A stretch of DNA of 64,000 nt from Glycomyces xiaoerkulensis (GCF_002798405.1 NZ_PGGV01000004.1:1-64000), one strand, 5' to 3'; shown: positions 42,266 to 52,504, numbered from the stretch's first letter. The notes: generated from the letters alone by a model not told the origin. Numbers and translations are program-made.

Positions 42266-43326
42266 CAGGTGTCCTTTCCGGCCGGCGCGCGCGCCAGCCC
42301 TTCCTCGGCCAGCGGCCTCACCAGGGTGCCGATGGTGTCGAAGCCCTCGCCTACGGTCTGCCCGCCGGTGTAGCGGTAGTGGATGCCCTCGAGGATGACC
42401 GCGAGTTTGTAGCAGGCGAAGGCCCGGTACCAGGACAGATCCGGGACGGCGATCCCCGAGCGGGCCGCGTAGGCGTCCACGACCTCCTCGAAGTCGGGGT
42501 AGCCTGCGCCGGCCACGATCGATCCGGCGGCGGCCTCGCCGCCGCTGAGTTCGCGGATGTGCCAGTACATGCCGAGCATCCCGAGGTCGACCAGGGGGTC
42601 GCCGAGGGTGGCCATCTCCCAGTCGAGCACGGCCGCGATGCGGGGGGCGCCGGGTTCGCCGGCGATGAGGACGTTGTCGAGCCGGTAGTCGCCGTGGACG
42701 ATGCCCGTTCCGGTCCCGCCGGCGGGCGCGGAGGCGGCGAGCCGCTCCTGGAGGGCGTCGAGGGCCGGCAGGTCGCGGGAGCGGGAGGCGTCGTACTGGC
42801 GCCGCCAGGTCCGCATCTGCCGGTCGAGGTAGCCGTCGGGGCGGCCGAAGTCGCCCAGGCCGACCGCGGCCGGGTCGACCGCGTGGAGGTCGGCCAGAAC
42901 CTCGGCCAGCTCGATGCCGAGCCGGCCGAGGCCCTTCGGCTCCCACGAGGCGTTCTGCTCGGGGCCGGACATCACCGTTCCGGCGACGTGTTCCATGACG
43001 AAGAAGTCGGTGCCGGTCACTTCGCGGGCCTCGGTGTCGTCGACCAGGTCGATCGTCCGCGGCACCGGGATGATGCCGTGCAGGGCGGTGATGATCCGGT
43101 GCTCGCGGCGCATGTCGTGCGCGGTCGACAGGACGTGGCCCAGCGGCGGGCGCCGCAGCACCAGCGGTGTCTTCGCACCGTCCACCCGGTAGGTGAGGTT
43201 GCTGCGGCCGCCGGGGATCAGGCTCGCGGTGAGCGGCCCCGGCCCGGCGAGGTCCGGGTGGGACCGTCCCAGCCACCGGCTCAGGCCGTCCACGTCGAGC
43301 CCGGGCGGCCCAGTCGCCTCCGTCAT
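42265..43326 (-). CDS. Phosphotransferase-fold protein, ACAD10/11 kinase-like
   Basis: A 353-aa APH/choline-kinase-fold protein. SLIPGGRSNLTYRV is the nucleotide loop, HGDYRLDNVLI the catalytic (Brenner) motif with Asp, and VLDWEMATLGDP the metal-binding motif. The kinase residues are intact. In the ACAD10/11 family this domain phosphorylates 4-hydroxyacyl-CoA before elimination by the dehydrogenase; the coupled dehydrogenase gene supports that role by inference rather than aminoglycoside resistance. AAAGGAAA precedes ATG 43326. Confidence 0.9.
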   Translation of the reverse strand: MTEATGPPGLDVDGLSRWLGRSHPDLAGPGPLTASLIPGGRSNLTYRVDGAKTPLVLRRPPLGHVLSTAHDMRREHRIITALHGIIPVPRTIDLVDDTEAREVTGTDFFVMEHVAGTVMSGPEQNASWEPKGLGRLGIELAEVLADLHAVDPAAVGLGDFGRPDGYLDRQMRTWRRQYDASRSRDLPALDALQERLAASAPAGGTGTGIVHGDYRLDNVLIAGEPGAPRIAAVLDWEMATLGDPLVDLGMLGMYWHIRELSGGEAAAGSIVAGAGYPDFEEVVDAYAARSGIAVPDLSWYRAFACYKLAVILEGIHYRYTGGQTVGEGFDTIGTLVRPLAEEGLARAPAGKDT

Positions 43327-43379
43327 GCGGTTTCCTTTCCGTTCGGGGTGCGGGCGCCGCGGCGGCGCCCGCACCCGGG

Positions 43380-44639
43380 TCACTGGCCGGGGACGCCGTC
43401 GTTCTCCAGCGGCACCGGGTCGGCCTCGATCTGCTCGACGGTCCCGTCGTCGACGCGGTAGGTGGTGCCCACGAAGTCCTGGACGCCCTCGTCGACGACG
43501 GCGATACCGACCGAGCGGTAGGCGGCGTGGTCGTCCTCGCTGTAGGACAGCGGGACGATGCCGTTGCCGGCCAGGTCGCCCGACTCGATGGCGGCCACCA
43601 GCGACTCGCGGGTGGGGTCTTCGCCGGCGGCGGCCAGGGCCTCGGCGAACAGGTAGCCGACGCTCATGCCGAACACCGTGTTGCCGGTGAAGTCGGCGCC
43701 GTCGTTGTAGTCCTCGTTGATCTGCCGGAACAGGTCGTACCAGTCGCTGCCGGGGCTGTTGGGGAGGTAGTTGACGCTGGCCATCCCCTGCAGCAGCAGC
43801 GGCGCCTCCTCTTCGCCGAGGTACTCCACGAGCGTGGGGTAGTCGGCTCCGGAGGAGGAGACGTACCACTGCGGGAACCACTCCATCTGCGCGGCCGTGC
43901 CGACCGCGAGCGCGGTGAACCCGTTGATGGTGCCGAGGATGTTGACCTCGCATTCGGCGGCCATCATGGCACCGATCTGCGCGGTGACGTCCTCATTGGA
44001 TGAGGAGTATTCCTGGGCCTCGGCGACCTCGTCGCCGACGACGGTCTCGACCCCTTGGAGGATGCCCGCGCCGAAGTCGTCGTCCTGGCCGAGTACGCAG
44101 ACGGTGGCGTCGGGGTTCTGGTCGACCGCGTACTGGGCCAGGGCCGCGCCCTCGGTGACGTAGTCGGCGTTGAAGGCGAAGGTGTTCGGGTAGGTCTCGG
44201 GCTGGTTCCAGGTGAGCGAGCCGGAGGAGACGAACAGGTCCGGCACCCCCTGCTGGTCGAGGTAGTCGAGCACCGAGGTGTGGGTCGGGGTGCCGAGCCC
44301 GTTGACGATCGCGAAGACCTCGTCCTCGCCGACCAGTTCGCGTACGGCGGTCTGGGTTTCGGACGGGTTGTAGGCGTCGTCCTTGACCAGGTACTCGATT
44401 TCGCGGCCGTGGACGCCGCCGTTGTCGTTGAGGTACTGGAAGTAGGCGTCGGTGGCCGCCGAGATCGAGGCGTAGCCGGCGGCGGCCGGTCCGGTGAGCG
44501 GCTGGTGGGTGCCGATGGTCACCGTGTCGTCGGTGACGCCCGGCACGTCGTCTTCGTCGGGTGTGGAGCAGGCGGCGAGGCCGGCGGCCGCGAGCGCGGC
44601 CGCGGCGGCCAGGGCCGTCTTCTTGGAAGGGGCTGGCAT
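43380..44639 (-). CDS. ABC transporter substrate-binding lipoprotein (LivK-type)
   Basis: A 419-aa periplasmic-binding-fold type I protein of the branched-chain-amino-acid class. The signal peptide ends in LAAAGLAACSTPDEDD with lipobox LAAC, so it is anchored outside the membrane. TVTIGTHQPLTGPAAAG opens the binding fold. In this class such proteins bind amino acids, aromatic acids, amides or other small acids; the operon with an acyl-CoA synthetase favours a carboxylic acid. ATG 44639 (MPAPSKK) with GAGAGG upstream is preferred to an earlier in-frame start at 44648. Confidence 0.9.
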   Translation of the reverse strand: MPAPSKKTALAAAAALAAAGLAACSTPDEDDVPGVTDDTVTIGTHQPLTGPAAAGYASISAATDAYFQYLNDNGGVHGREIEYLVKDDAYNPSETQTAVRELVGEDEVFAIVNGLGTPTHTSVLDYLDQQGVPDLFVSSGSLTWNQPETYPNTFAFNADYVTEGAALAQYAVDQNPDATVCVLGQDDDFGAGILQGVETVVGDEVAEAQEYSSSNEDVTAQIGAMMAAECEVNILGTINGFTALAVGTAAQMEWFPQWYVSSSGADYPTLVEYLGEEEAPLLLQGMASVNYLPNSPGSDWYDLFRQINEDYNDGADFTGNTVFGMSVGYLFAEALAAAGEDPTRESLVAAIESGDLAGNGIVPLSYSEDDHAAYRSVGIAVVDEGVQDFVGTTYRVDDGTVEQIEADPVPLENDGVPGQ

Positions 44640-44644
44640 GCAGA

Positions 44645-45703
44645 TCACCTCTCTGTGTTCTGGTTCGGCTCGGTCTCAGGGGTCCGGGTGTTCCGGGTGA
44701 ACGGGGGCCGGGGCAGGCGCCTCGGCAGTCCGGCGATGCCGCCGGGCCGGGCGGCGGTCACCGCGATGACGACGGCGCCGAAGAGGAGGACGGCGAGATT
44801 GCCGTTGAGGCGCTGCCCCAGGTCGGCCGGGAGTGCGCTCGCGGCGGAGTCGACCAGCCACGGCAGGACGACGATGATCGCCGAGCCGGCGGCGGCGCCG
44901 CCGATGCTGCCGAGCCCGCCGACCACGGCGGCGACCACGAGCAGCAGCGAGAACCCGAGGCCGTAGGCGCCGGGGCTCACCGACTGGGTGGCGACCGCCA
45001 GCACGGCGCCGCCGAGGCCAGCCGCGAGCGAGCTGACGGTGAAGGCCCCGGTCTTGACCTTCGCGGGGTCGACCGCGGCGAGGCGGGCGGCGGTCTCGTC
45101 GCCGAGGACGGCGCGCATCCGCAGTCCGGCGCGGCCGCGGCGCATCGCCGCCAAGGGGGTGACCGCGACCGCGGCGACGGCGATGGCGAGCCAGGCGTGC
45201 CACTGCTCCACGGCGATCAGCGACGACAGCGCTTCGGGGACCGGGAAGAAGGGGGCGCCTCGCCCCTGGTCGCCGGCGAGGGCGGGGATCACGTTCGCGG
45301 CCGAGGGCAGGGCGATGACCATCGCGAGCGTGAGGCCGGCCAGGTAGGGGCCGCGGAGGCGCGCGGCGGCCAGGCCGAGCAGGAGGCCGAGGACGCCGGA
45401 GACGGCGACCGCTCCGCCGAGCCCGGCCAGGAAGGGGAGGGCGTCGCTGCCGGGGAGGGCTTCGGCGGCGGCGGTGGAGGCGATGGCGTAGCCGTAGCCT
45501 CCGGCGGCCATGAGCACGGCGTGGCCCAGCGACAACTGCCCGGTCAGTCCGACCAGGACGGTCAGTCCGGCGACGGCCGCGAAGCAGCCGGCGGCGGTGG
45601 CGAGCTGGTAGTTGCGGAAGGGGTCCAGGGCGAAGGTCGCGGCGATGGCGACGAGGGTGAGGAGCGCGGCGCGCAGCACCAGGCGCGAGGTGGGGGCGTT
45701 CAT
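44645..45703 (-). CDS. ABC transporter permease (LivM-type)
   Basis: A 352-aa integral membrane permease with about nine to ten hydrophobic segments. GLTGQLSLGHAVLMAAGGYG is the LivM/LivH signature stretch, MRAVLGDETAARLAAVDPAK the cytoplasmic EAA-like coupling loop, and VVGGLGSIGGAAAGSAIIVV the C-terminal conserved block. ATG 45703 overlaps the LivH stop (ATGA). It pairs with the LivH-type permease to form the pore. Confidence 0.92.
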   Translation of the reverse strand: MNAPTSRLVLRAALLTLVAIAATFALDPFRNYQLATAAGCFAAVAGLTVLVGLTGQLSLGHAVLMAAGGYGYAIASTAAAEALPGSDALPFLAGLGGAVAVSGVLGLLLGLAAARLRGPYLAGLTLAMVIALPSAANVIPALAGDQGRGAPFFPVPEALSSLIAVEQWHAWLAIAVAAVAVTPLAAMRRGRAGLRMRAVLGDETAARLAAVDPAKVKTGAFTVSSLAAGLGGAVLAVATQSVSPGAYGLGFSLLLVVAAVVGGLGSIGGAAAGSAIIVVLPWLVDSAASALPADLGQRLNGNLAVLLFGAVVIAVTAARPGGIAGLPRRLPRPPFTRNTRTPETEPNQNTER

Positions 45704-46578
45704 GCGGATCGGGCCTCCTTGGCGGCGAACAGGCCGCCGGGTCGCACCAGTAGGACCGCGGTGAGCAGTCCGAGGACGGCCAGCGGTGCGGCGGCGGCCG
45801 ACACGTAGCCGGTGACGAGGCTGACCAGGACGCCGACGGCGAGGCCGGCGATCAGGGCGCCGAGCGGGGAGTCGAGGCCGCCGACGACGGCGACGGCGAA
45901 GGCGTTGACGAACAGCAGGTCGGCGGCGTGCGGGTTGAGGCCGAGTTCGGTGGGCACCAGCAGCAGCGCCGCCAGGGCGGCGGTGGCGACCGACAGCATC
46001 CAGCCGGCGGTCACCATGCGCGGGACCCGCACGCCGAGCAGGCGGGAGGTCTCGGGCGCGAAGGCGGCGGCGCGCAGTTGCAGGCCCAGGGAGGTCCGGC
46101 CGAACAGCAGGGCAAGGACGGCCATCACGCCGCCGGCGAGCAGCAGCACGAACAGGGCGTAGGCCGACAGGACGGGGATGTCGCCGAGCAGGAAGGGGCG
46201 CTGGGAGAACGGGGCGCGGACCGGCCGGTGGTCGGGCCCGAAGGCGATGGCCAGTCCGGATTGGAGCACCATGACCAGTCCGATCGCGACGATCATGCCG
46301 GGCAGCGGGGTGTCGCGCGGGACCAGCTTGAGCGGCCCGCGTTCGACCAGGGCGCCGAGCACGGCGCCGGCCGCGAGCGCGCCGGCCAGGCCGAGCCAGT
46401 AGGAGCCGGAGGCGGCGGTGAGGGCGAACGCGACGTAGACGGCGACGATGGCCATGGCCGCCTGGGCGAAGTTGATGACGCGGGCGGCGCGCCAGACGAT
46501 CACCAGCGACAGGGCGAACAGCGCCAGGACGGCCCCGCGGGCCAGGCCGGTGGAGAGCAGGAATACGAGTCGGTCCAT
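45700..46578 (-). CDS. ABC transporter permease (LivH-type)
   Basis: A 292-aa permease with about eight hydrophobic segments. RVINFAQAAMAIVAVYVAFA is the family's N-terminal NFAQG-like motif, LRAAAFAPETSRLLGVRVPR the cytoplasmic coupling loop, and VNAFAVAVVGGLDSPLGALI the conserved GG-(S)-P-G block. The start ATG 46578 shares a base with the LivF stop, indicating coupled translation. Confidence 0.92.
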   Translation of the reverse strand: MDRLVFLLSTGLARGAVLALFALSLVIVWRAARVINFAQAAMAIVAVYVAFALTAASGSYWLGLAGALAAGAVLGALVERGPLKLVPRDTPLPGMIVAIGLVMVLQSGLAIAFGPDHRPVRAPFSQRPFLLGDIPVLSAYALFVLLLAGGVMAVLALLFGRTSLGLQLRAAAFAPETSRLLGVRVPRMVTAGWMLSVATAALAALLLVPTELGLNPHAADLLFVNAFAVAVVGGLDSPLGALIAGLAVGVLVSLVTGYVSAAAAPLAVLGLLTAVLLVRPGGLFAAKEARSA

Positions 46579-47287
46579 CAGAACCCCAGGTAGGCGTGCC
46601 GGAGGGCGGGATCGGCGGCGAGGGCGGCGGCGGGCCGGTCGGCCACCACCTCGCCGAGGGACAGCACCACGCCGCGGTCGGCCACCGACAGGGCGCCGGT
46701 GACGTTCTGCTCGGCCAGCAGCACGGTCAGGCCGCGCCGGGAGGCGGTCTCGCGGAGCACGCCGAGGAGCTGGGCGACCACGAGCGGGGCGAGGCCGAGC
46801 GACGGTTCGTCCAGCAGCAGCACGTCCGGTCGCGCGATGAGGGCGCGGGCCAGCGCGAGCATCTGGCGTTCGCCGCCCGAGAGGGTGTGGCCGGGGGCGT
46901 GGCGGCGGCGGGCGAGCGGTTCGAACAGCTCGTACATCTCCGCGACGGCGGCCCGGCGGGCGGCGCCGCGGTGGCGCCAGAGGGCGCCGAGCCGGAGGTT
47001 CTCCTCGACGGTGAGTTCGACGACGGTGCTGCGGCCTTCGGGCACGAGCGCGAGTCCGCCCCGCACGCGGTCCTCGGTGGCGGTGCCGGTCAGGTCGGCG
47101 CCGTCGAGCAGGACCCGGCCGCCGGCGGGGACGAGTCCGGTGAGGGCGCGCAGGAGGGTGGTCTTGCCGGCGCCGTTGGCGCCGAGGAGGGCGAGGACGG
47201 TGCCGTCGCCGATGTGGAGGTCGAGGCCGTCGAGGACGGGGGCGCCGTCGCCGTAGGCGACGGTCAGGTCCTCGATCGTCAGGGTGC

Positions 47288-47291
<4 letters not shown>
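46578..47291 (-). CDS. ABC transporter ATPase (LivF-type)
   Basis: A 237-aa ATPase. Walker A LLGANGAGKTTLL, ABC signature TLSGGERQMLALARAL, Walker B VLLLDEPSLGLAP and H-loop-region LAEQNVTGAL (Gln-Asn in place of the common His) are visible; this Q-N variation is normal for LivF proteins. It supplies one of the two nucleotide-binding sites of the importer and has the canonical signature that its LivG partner lacks. Confidence 0.93.
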
Positions 47292-48052
<761 letters not shown>

Positions 48053-48100
48053 CTCGGGCTCGCACCTCTTCGTGTCGGAGTACCGCCACTGTATCGCAAA

Positions 48101-48116
48101 TACCGACTAGACGGTA
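48101..48116. promoter_or_regulatory. TetR-type operator upstream of importer operon
   Basis: TACCGACTAGACGGTA between the importer operon and the SDR gene behind it. With the site at 51241 (TACCGTCTAGTCGGTT) it defines the shared motif most clearly. Confidence 0.7.
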
Positions 48117-48170
48117 TGTGACCGGCGCGACTTTTCGGTTTCGATTCGGACAACACCGCTCCGGCCGGGC

Positions 48171-48920
48171 TCAGCGGTGGGCGATACCGGCGGTCATGCC
48201 GCCGTCGACGACCATCTCGGTGCCCGAGACGTAGGCCGAGGCATCGCTCGCCAGGAACACCACCGCCCCGGCCGGGTCGTCGGGCACGCCCGGCCGCTGC
48301 AGCGGGATGATCAGGTCGTCGGGGTCGATGCGGGTGCTCATGTCGGTGCCGATGAAACCGGGGTGGACCGAGTTGACCCGGATCCCCGACGGGCCGAGTT
48401 CGACCGCGAGGGACTTCGACAGCCCGCGCACGGCGAACTTCGAGGCGGTGTAGCCGTGCAGGCGCACGCTGCCCCGCATCCCCTCCACCGAGGAGACGTT
48501 GACGATCGAACCGCGCCCGGCGGCCTTCATCGGCGGCACCACCGCCCGGCAGCCCAGGAACGTGCCGGTGAGGTTGACCTCCAGCACCCGGTTCCACTTC
48601 TCGAGCGTGAAGTGCTCGATCGGGGCGGCGTTGGCGATCCCGGCGTTGTTCACCAGCACGTCGACCGCTCCGAACGAGGCGACCGCCTCGGCGACGGTGC
48701 GCTCCCAGGCGTCCTCGTCGGTGACGTCGAGCTCGGCGAACCGGACACGCTCGCCCAGCTCGGCGGCCAGCGCATCGCCCTCTTCGGTCAGGACGTCGGC
48801 GATCAGCACCCGCGCGCCGGCCTCGTGCAGGGCCCGCACGCAGGCCGCGCCGATCCCGCGCGAACCGCCGGTCACGATCGCGACGCGGCCGTCCAGACCG
48901 GTCGCCGCGCCGCCGCTCAC
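48171..48920 (-). CDS. SDR oxidoreductase
   Basis: A 249-aa short-chain dehydrogenase. VTGGSRGIGAA binds the cofactor, DVLVNNAGIANAAPI ends strand 4, and NVSSVEGMRG with YTASKFAVRG gives catalytic Ser, Tyr and Lys. HPGFIGTDMSTRIDP and AVVFLASDASAYVSGTEM are typical C-terminal motifs. Start GTG 48920 overlaps the stop of the quinone reductase gene (GTGA). It is the last of a four-gene operon; the substrate is probably a hydroxyacyl-CoA or alcohol of the regional pathway. Confidence 0.92.
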   Translation of the reverse strand: MSGGAATGLDGRVAIVTGGSRGIGAACVRALHEAGARVLIADVLTEEGDALAAELGERVRFAELDVTDEDAWERTVAEAVASFGAVDVLVNNAGIANAAPIEHFTLEKWNRVLEVNLTGTFLGCRAVVPPMKAAGRGSIVNVSSVEGMRGSVRLHGYTASKFAVRGLSKSLAVELGPSGIRVNSVHPGFIGTDMSTRIDPDDLIIPLQRPGVPDDPAGAVVFLASDASAYVSGTEMVVDGGMTAGIAHR

Positions 48921-49900
48921 GCGGCCACCCGCACCACGAGCCGCCCGGTGGTCCCGCCGCCGGCCAGGCGCTGGACCGCGGCCGGGGCCTGGTCGAAGGC
49001 CACCGTCTCGGCCACCGCCGGCCGCACGGCGCCCTCGTCGGCCAGGCGGGTGAGCGCCTCGTGCGCCTGGTCGACCAGGTCGGGGCGGCGCTGCTGGTAG
49101 AGGGCCCAGTGGAGCCCGAGCACCCCGTAGTTCTTCACCAGGGCGTGTCCGGGGTGGACCGCCTGCTGCTCACCGCCGGCGAACCCGACCACGACGATGC
49201 GGCCCTCGAAGGCCACGCACTTGGTCGAGCGCTCGAACGCCGCGCCGCCGACCGGGTCGAACACCACGTCGGCGCCGCGGTGGTCCCGCTTGACCGCCGC
49301 GGGCCAGTCGTCGTCGCGCATCAGGACCTCGTCGGCGCCGGCGGCCGCGGCGGCCGCGGCCTTGTCCCTGTTTCCGACCACGCCGACCACGGTCGCGCCG
49401 GCGGCGGCGCCGAGCTGGCAGGCGGCGGTGCCGACGCCCCCGGCCGCGGCGTGGACGAGCAGGGTCTCGCCGGACCGGATCGCGGCGCGGCGGTGGAGTC
49501 CGAACCAGGCGGTCTGGTAGGCGATGGTCAGGGAGGCGGCGGCCGCGTCGTCGAGGCTCGGCGGCGCGGGGCGGACCGCCTCGGCGGGGACGGCCGCGTA
49601 CTCGGCCATCACGCCGATCTTCGAGCCGACCACGCGCTCGCCCACCTGCAGACCGCTCGCACCGTCACCGAGCGCGGCGACCTCGCCGCACAGTTCGATG
49701 CCGGGGATGAACGGCGGTTCGGGGCGCTCCTGGTACTGGCCGCGGGCCAGCAGGACGTCGGGGAAGTTCACGGCCACGGCGCGCACCCGGATCAGGACCT
49801 CGCCGGGGCCGGGGGACGGCACGTCGACCTCGTCGAGCGCCATGACCCGTTCGGGTTCGCCGTGCGCGGTCACGCGCCAGGCGCGCATGGATTCAGCCAT
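48917..49900 (-). CDS. NADPH:quinone reductase-like MDR oxidoreductase
   Basis: A 327-aa zinc-free medium-chain reductase. NFPDVLLARGQYQERPEPPF and IPGIELCGEVAALGDG are typical of the QOR group; the cofactor loop is VHAAAGGVGTAACQLGAAAG, which prefers NADPH. No structural-zinc Cys cluster is present. This subgroup includes quinone and enoyl/acryloyl-CoA reductases, so it could reduce an acyl-CoA intermediate. The start lies inside the last bases of the TetR gene. Confidence 0.9.
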   Translation of the reverse strand: MAESMRAWRVTAHGEPERVMALDEVDVPSPGPGEVLIRVRAVAVNFPDVLLARGQYQERPEPPFIPGIELCGEVAALGDGASGLQVGERVVGSKIGVMAEYAAVPAEAVRPAPPSLDDAAAASLTIAYQTAWFGLHRRAAIRSGETLLVHAAAGGVGTAACQLGAAAGATVVGVVGNRDKAAAAAAAGADEVLMRDDDWPAAVKRDHRGADVVFDPVGGAAFERSTKCVAFEGRIVVVGFAGGEQQAVHPGHALVKNYGVLGLHWALYQQRRPDLVDQAHEALTRLADEGAVRPAVAETVAFDQAPAAVQRLAGGGTTGRLVVRVAA

Positions 49901-50486
49901 CGGTGCTCCTGATCCCTCGGAGGAACAGCTCGGTGAGCTGCTGGGCCACTTCGGTCTTGTCTTCGGGTCCTTCGGGCGAGTACCAGTGCGGCAGATAGTG
50001 GACGTCGGAGAAGAAGTGCGCGATGAGCACCGAGATCGGGACGTCGTCGCGGAAGCGTCCCTCGTCCCGGCCGCGGGCGATCAGCTCGGCGAACGCGTCG
50101 TGGTACTCGCGGCGGCGGCGCTTGACCTCCTTCTGCCGCTCGGGGACCAGCATGTGCTGGCTGCGGAAGAAGATGGTGCCCTCCTGCAGGAAGTCGATGG
50201 AGGTGACCACCACGTCCTCGCAGGCGGCCCTGACGACCTCCTCGGTCTCGCCGCCGGAGGCGATGATCTCGTCCAGGCGGCGCCGCTGGAGCGACAGCAT
50301 CCGCTCGTAGATCGCGAACAGCAGGTCGTCTTTGGACGAGAAGTAGTGGTAGAGGGCGCCCTTGGTGACTCCGGCGGCAGCGACGATCTGCTGCACGCTG
50401 GTGTTGGCGTACCCTTGGGAGGCGAACAGGTCGAGGGCGGCCCGGAGGACCTCGTCGGCGACGCTGGTGGTCTTCATGGTCCCCAT
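49893..50486 (-). CDS. TetR family regulator, candidate regulator of the catabolic regulon
   Basis: A 197-aa TetR protein. The HTH is QGYANTSVQQIVAAAGVTKG with ALYHYFSSKDDLLFAIYERM. The C-terminal half resembles KstR2/FadR-like TetR proteins that sense acyl-CoA esters, by general layout only. It lies inside the operon headed by the SDR with a regulon palindrome at its promoter, so it probably autoregulates and is the best candidate to bind the scattered TACCG...CGGTA sites. ATG 50486 follows GGAGTGAAGA; ATG 50477 is an alternative. Confidence 0.9.
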   Translation of the reverse strand: MGTMKTTSVADEVLRAALDLFASQGYANTSVQQIVAAAGVTKGALYHYFSSKDDLLFAIYERMLSLQRRRLDEIIASGGETEEVVRAACEDVVVTSIDFLQEGTIFFRSQHMLVPERQKEVKRRRREYHDAFAELIARGRDEGRFRDDVPISVLIAHFFSDVHYLPHWYSPEGPEDKTEVAQQLTELFLRGIRSTDG

Positions 50487-50489
50487 TCT

Positions 50490-51230
50490 TCACTCCGCCT
50501 GCCTGATGCTGACCCCGCCGTCGATCAGCAGGGTCTGTCCGGTGACCCACGCGGCGTCCTCTGACAGCAGGAACGAGGCGGGTCCGGCCACGTCCTCGGG
50601 CACGCCGAGGCGGGCGAGCGGGTAGCCGCCTGCGACCGCCTCCTCGCGGCCGTCGTAGAGGGCCTTGGAGAACTTGGTCTTGACCACCGCCGGCGCGAGC
50701 GCGTTCACCCGCACCTCGGGGGCGAGCTCCTCGGCCTGCTGGACGGTGAGGTTGATCAGCGCGGCCTTCGAGACCCCGTAGAAGCCGATGTTGGGGCTGG
50801 CGGCGGTCCCCGAGATCGAGGCCATGTTCACCACCGAGCGCAGGCCGCCGGTGGCGGCGGCCTCGCGCGTCCATTCCAGGGCCGCGATGACGTTGACCTC
50901 GAAGGTCTTGCGGGCGGCCTCGGGGTCGAGTTCGCTCAGCGGCCCCCAGGCGGGATTGACGCCCGCGTTGTTCACCAGGTGGTCGAGCGCGCCGAACCGC
51001 TGGAGCGCGTGCCCGATCGCCGCGGCGCGGTGCTCGGGGTCGTCGGCCTTGCCCGCGACGCCCGAGGCGCGGTTCTCGCCGAGGCTCGCGACCGCCGCCT
51101 CCAGGGCGTCCCGGTCGCGGCCGGTGATAACCACCGCTGCGCCCTCGGACACCAGCCGTTCGGCGATCGCGAGTCCGATGCCGCGGCTCGCTCCGGTGAT
51201 CAGGGCGACTCTGCCTTCGAATCTGCTCAC
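50490..51230 (-). CDS. SDR oxidoreductase
   Basis: A 246-aa short-chain dehydrogenase. ALITGASRGIGLAIAERL binds the cofactor, HLVNNAGVNPAWGP ends strand 4, and NMASISGTAASPNIGFYGVS-K gives catalytic Ser, Tyr and Lys. The layout resembles glucose/ribitol dehydrogenase-like and dehydrogenases of acyl-CoA catabolism. I place the start at GTG 51230 because GGAG sits five bases upstream; the longer frame would run through the operator at 51241. First gene of the operon with TetR, quinone reductase and a second SDR. Confidence 0.9.
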   Translation of the reverse strand: MSRFEGRVALITGASRGIGLAIAERLVSEGAAVVITGRDRDALEAAVASLGENRASGVAGKADDPEHRAAAIGHALQRFGALDHLVNNAGVNPAWGPLSELDPEAARKTFEVNVIAALEWTREAAATGGLRSVVNMASISGTAASPNIGFYGVSKAALINLTVQQAEELAPEVRVNALAPAVVKTKFSKALYDGREEAVAGGYPLARLGVPEDVAGPASFLLSEDAAWVTGQTLLIDGGVSIRQAE

Positions 51231-51240
51231 CACAACTCCA

Positions 51241-51256
51241 TACCGTCTAGTCGGTT
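51241..51256. promoter_or_regulatory. TetR-type operator upstream of SDR-TetR operon
   Basis: TACCGTCTAGTCGGTT, eleven bases before the SDR start, overlapping where the promoter must be. Its position before the operon containing the TetR gene suggests autoregulation. Confidence 0.7.
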
Positions 51257-51364
51257 TGTGAGACCGTACCATACGGCCGGCCCGCGCGGTACGCTTCAGG
51301 CGCCCGCGGCTGCGATGATCGCCGCCGCGCCCGCCCTGGCATCCTAAGCGAATTTGGAGCGACC

Positions 51365-52408
51365 GTGCTGTCTGTCAACGCCTATGCGGCCCCCTCTGCG
51401 AACGATCCGCTGGTGGCGACCACCGTCGAGCGGCGCGATCTCGGCCCGCGCGACGTGCTGATCGAAATCCGGTACGCCGGAATCTGCCACTCCGACATCC
51501 ACACCGTCCGCGGCGATTGGGGCCGGCAGTCCTACCCGCTGGTGCCCGGCCACGAGATCGTCGGCACCGTGGCCGAGACCGGCGCCGAGGTCGCCTCCCA
51601 CGCGGTCGGCGACCGGGTCGGCGTCGGCTGCATGGTGAACTCCTGCCGGGACTGCGACACCTGCCGCCGCGGACTGGAGCAGTACTGTCTGCGCGGCAAC
51701 ACCATGACCTACGGCGGGATCGACGCCGACGGCACCGTCACCCAGGGCGGGTACTCGACCCACATCGTCGTGGACGAGGACTTCGTGCTCAAGGTGCCCG
51801 AATCGATCCCCTACGAGGCCGCCGCTCCCCTGCTGTGCGCGGGGATCACCATGTACTCGCCGCTGCGCCGCTGGGGCGCCGGCCCCGGCAAGCGGGTCGC
51901 CGTGGTCGGCCTCGGCGGACTGGGGCACATGGCGGTCAAGATCGCCCACGCCATGGGCGCCGAGGTGACCGTCCTGTCGCAGTCGCTCAAGAAGCGCGAG
52001 GACGGCCTGCGGCTCGGCGCCGACCACTACTACGCCACCTCCGACCCGAAGACGTTCTCGGAACTGGGTTTCAGCTTCGACCTGATCGTCAACACCGTCA
52101 GCGCGGGCATCGACCCGAACGCCTACCTCGGTCTGCTGAAGGTCGACGGCACCATGGTCGCGGTGGGCGCCCCGGCCGAACCGATGCCCGTGGCCGCGTT
52201 CAGCCTGCTGCAGTGGCGCCGCAACTTCGCCGGGTCCACCATCGGCGGCATCGCCGAGACCCAGGAGATGCTCGACTTCTGCGCCGAGCACGGCATCGCC
52301 TCCGAAGTGGAGGTCATCGCCGCCGACCGGGTCAACGAGGCCTACGAGCGGGTCCTGGCCTCCGACGTGCGCTACCGGTTCGTCATCGACGCCGAAACCC
52401 TGCGCTGA
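51365..52408 (+). CDS. NAD(P)-dependent alcohol dehydrogenase, CAD/YahK type
   Basis: A 347-aa zinc MDR of the cinnamyl-alcohol-dehydrogenase group, cytosolic, reducing aldehydes to alcohols. Catalytic zinc ligands are in [15 protein letters not shown] and [10 protein letters not shown]; structural zinc Cys are in [17 protein letters not shown]. Cofactor loop [19 protein letters not shown]. The CMVNSCR and [12 protein letters not shown] blocks match YahK-like broad-range aldehyde reductases. GGAG lies six bases before GTG 51365. Monocistronic by spacing. Confidence 0.93.
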   Translation: MLSVNAYAAPSANDPLVATTVERRDLGPRDVLIEIRYAGICHSDIHTVRGDWGRQSYPLVPGHEIVGTVAETGAEVASHAVGDRVGVGCMVNSCRDCDTCRRGLEQYCLRGNTMTYGGIDADGTVTQGGYSTHIVVDEDFVLKVPESIPYEAAAPLLCAGITMYSPLRRWGAGPGKRVAVVGLGGLGHMAVKIAHAMGAEVTVLSQSLKKREDGLRLGADHYYATSDPKTFSELGFSFDLIVNTVSAGIDPNAYLGLLKVDGTMVAVGAPAEPMPVAAFSLLQWRRNFAGSTIGGIAETQEMLDFCAEHGIASEVEVIAADRVNEAYERVLASDVRYRFVIDAETLR

Positions 52409-52446
52409 GGCCACGAAGAAGCGGGCCGCGGCCCATGAATGCGAGG

Positions 52447-52469
52447 CTATTGCATATTCCTTGCAATAG
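52447..52469. promoter_or_regulatory. Inverted repeat upstream of ornithine aminotransferase
   Basis: CTATTGCA-N7-TGCAATAG, a perfect 8-bp inverted repeat in an AT-rich patch 36 bases before the rocD start. The size and TTGCA/TGCAA symmetry suit an Lrp/AsnC-type or similar amino-acid regulator; which protein binds is unknown. Confidence 0.55.
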
Positions 52470-52504
52470 TAGGATCGCCTGCAGCCGTCCACGAGGGAGT
52501 GACC

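Noticed and set aside
42265-43326. Aminoglycoside resistance phosphotransferase
   Set aside because: The fold matches, but coupling to an acyl-CoA dehydrogenase and synthetase indicates the ACAD10/11-type metabolic kinase.
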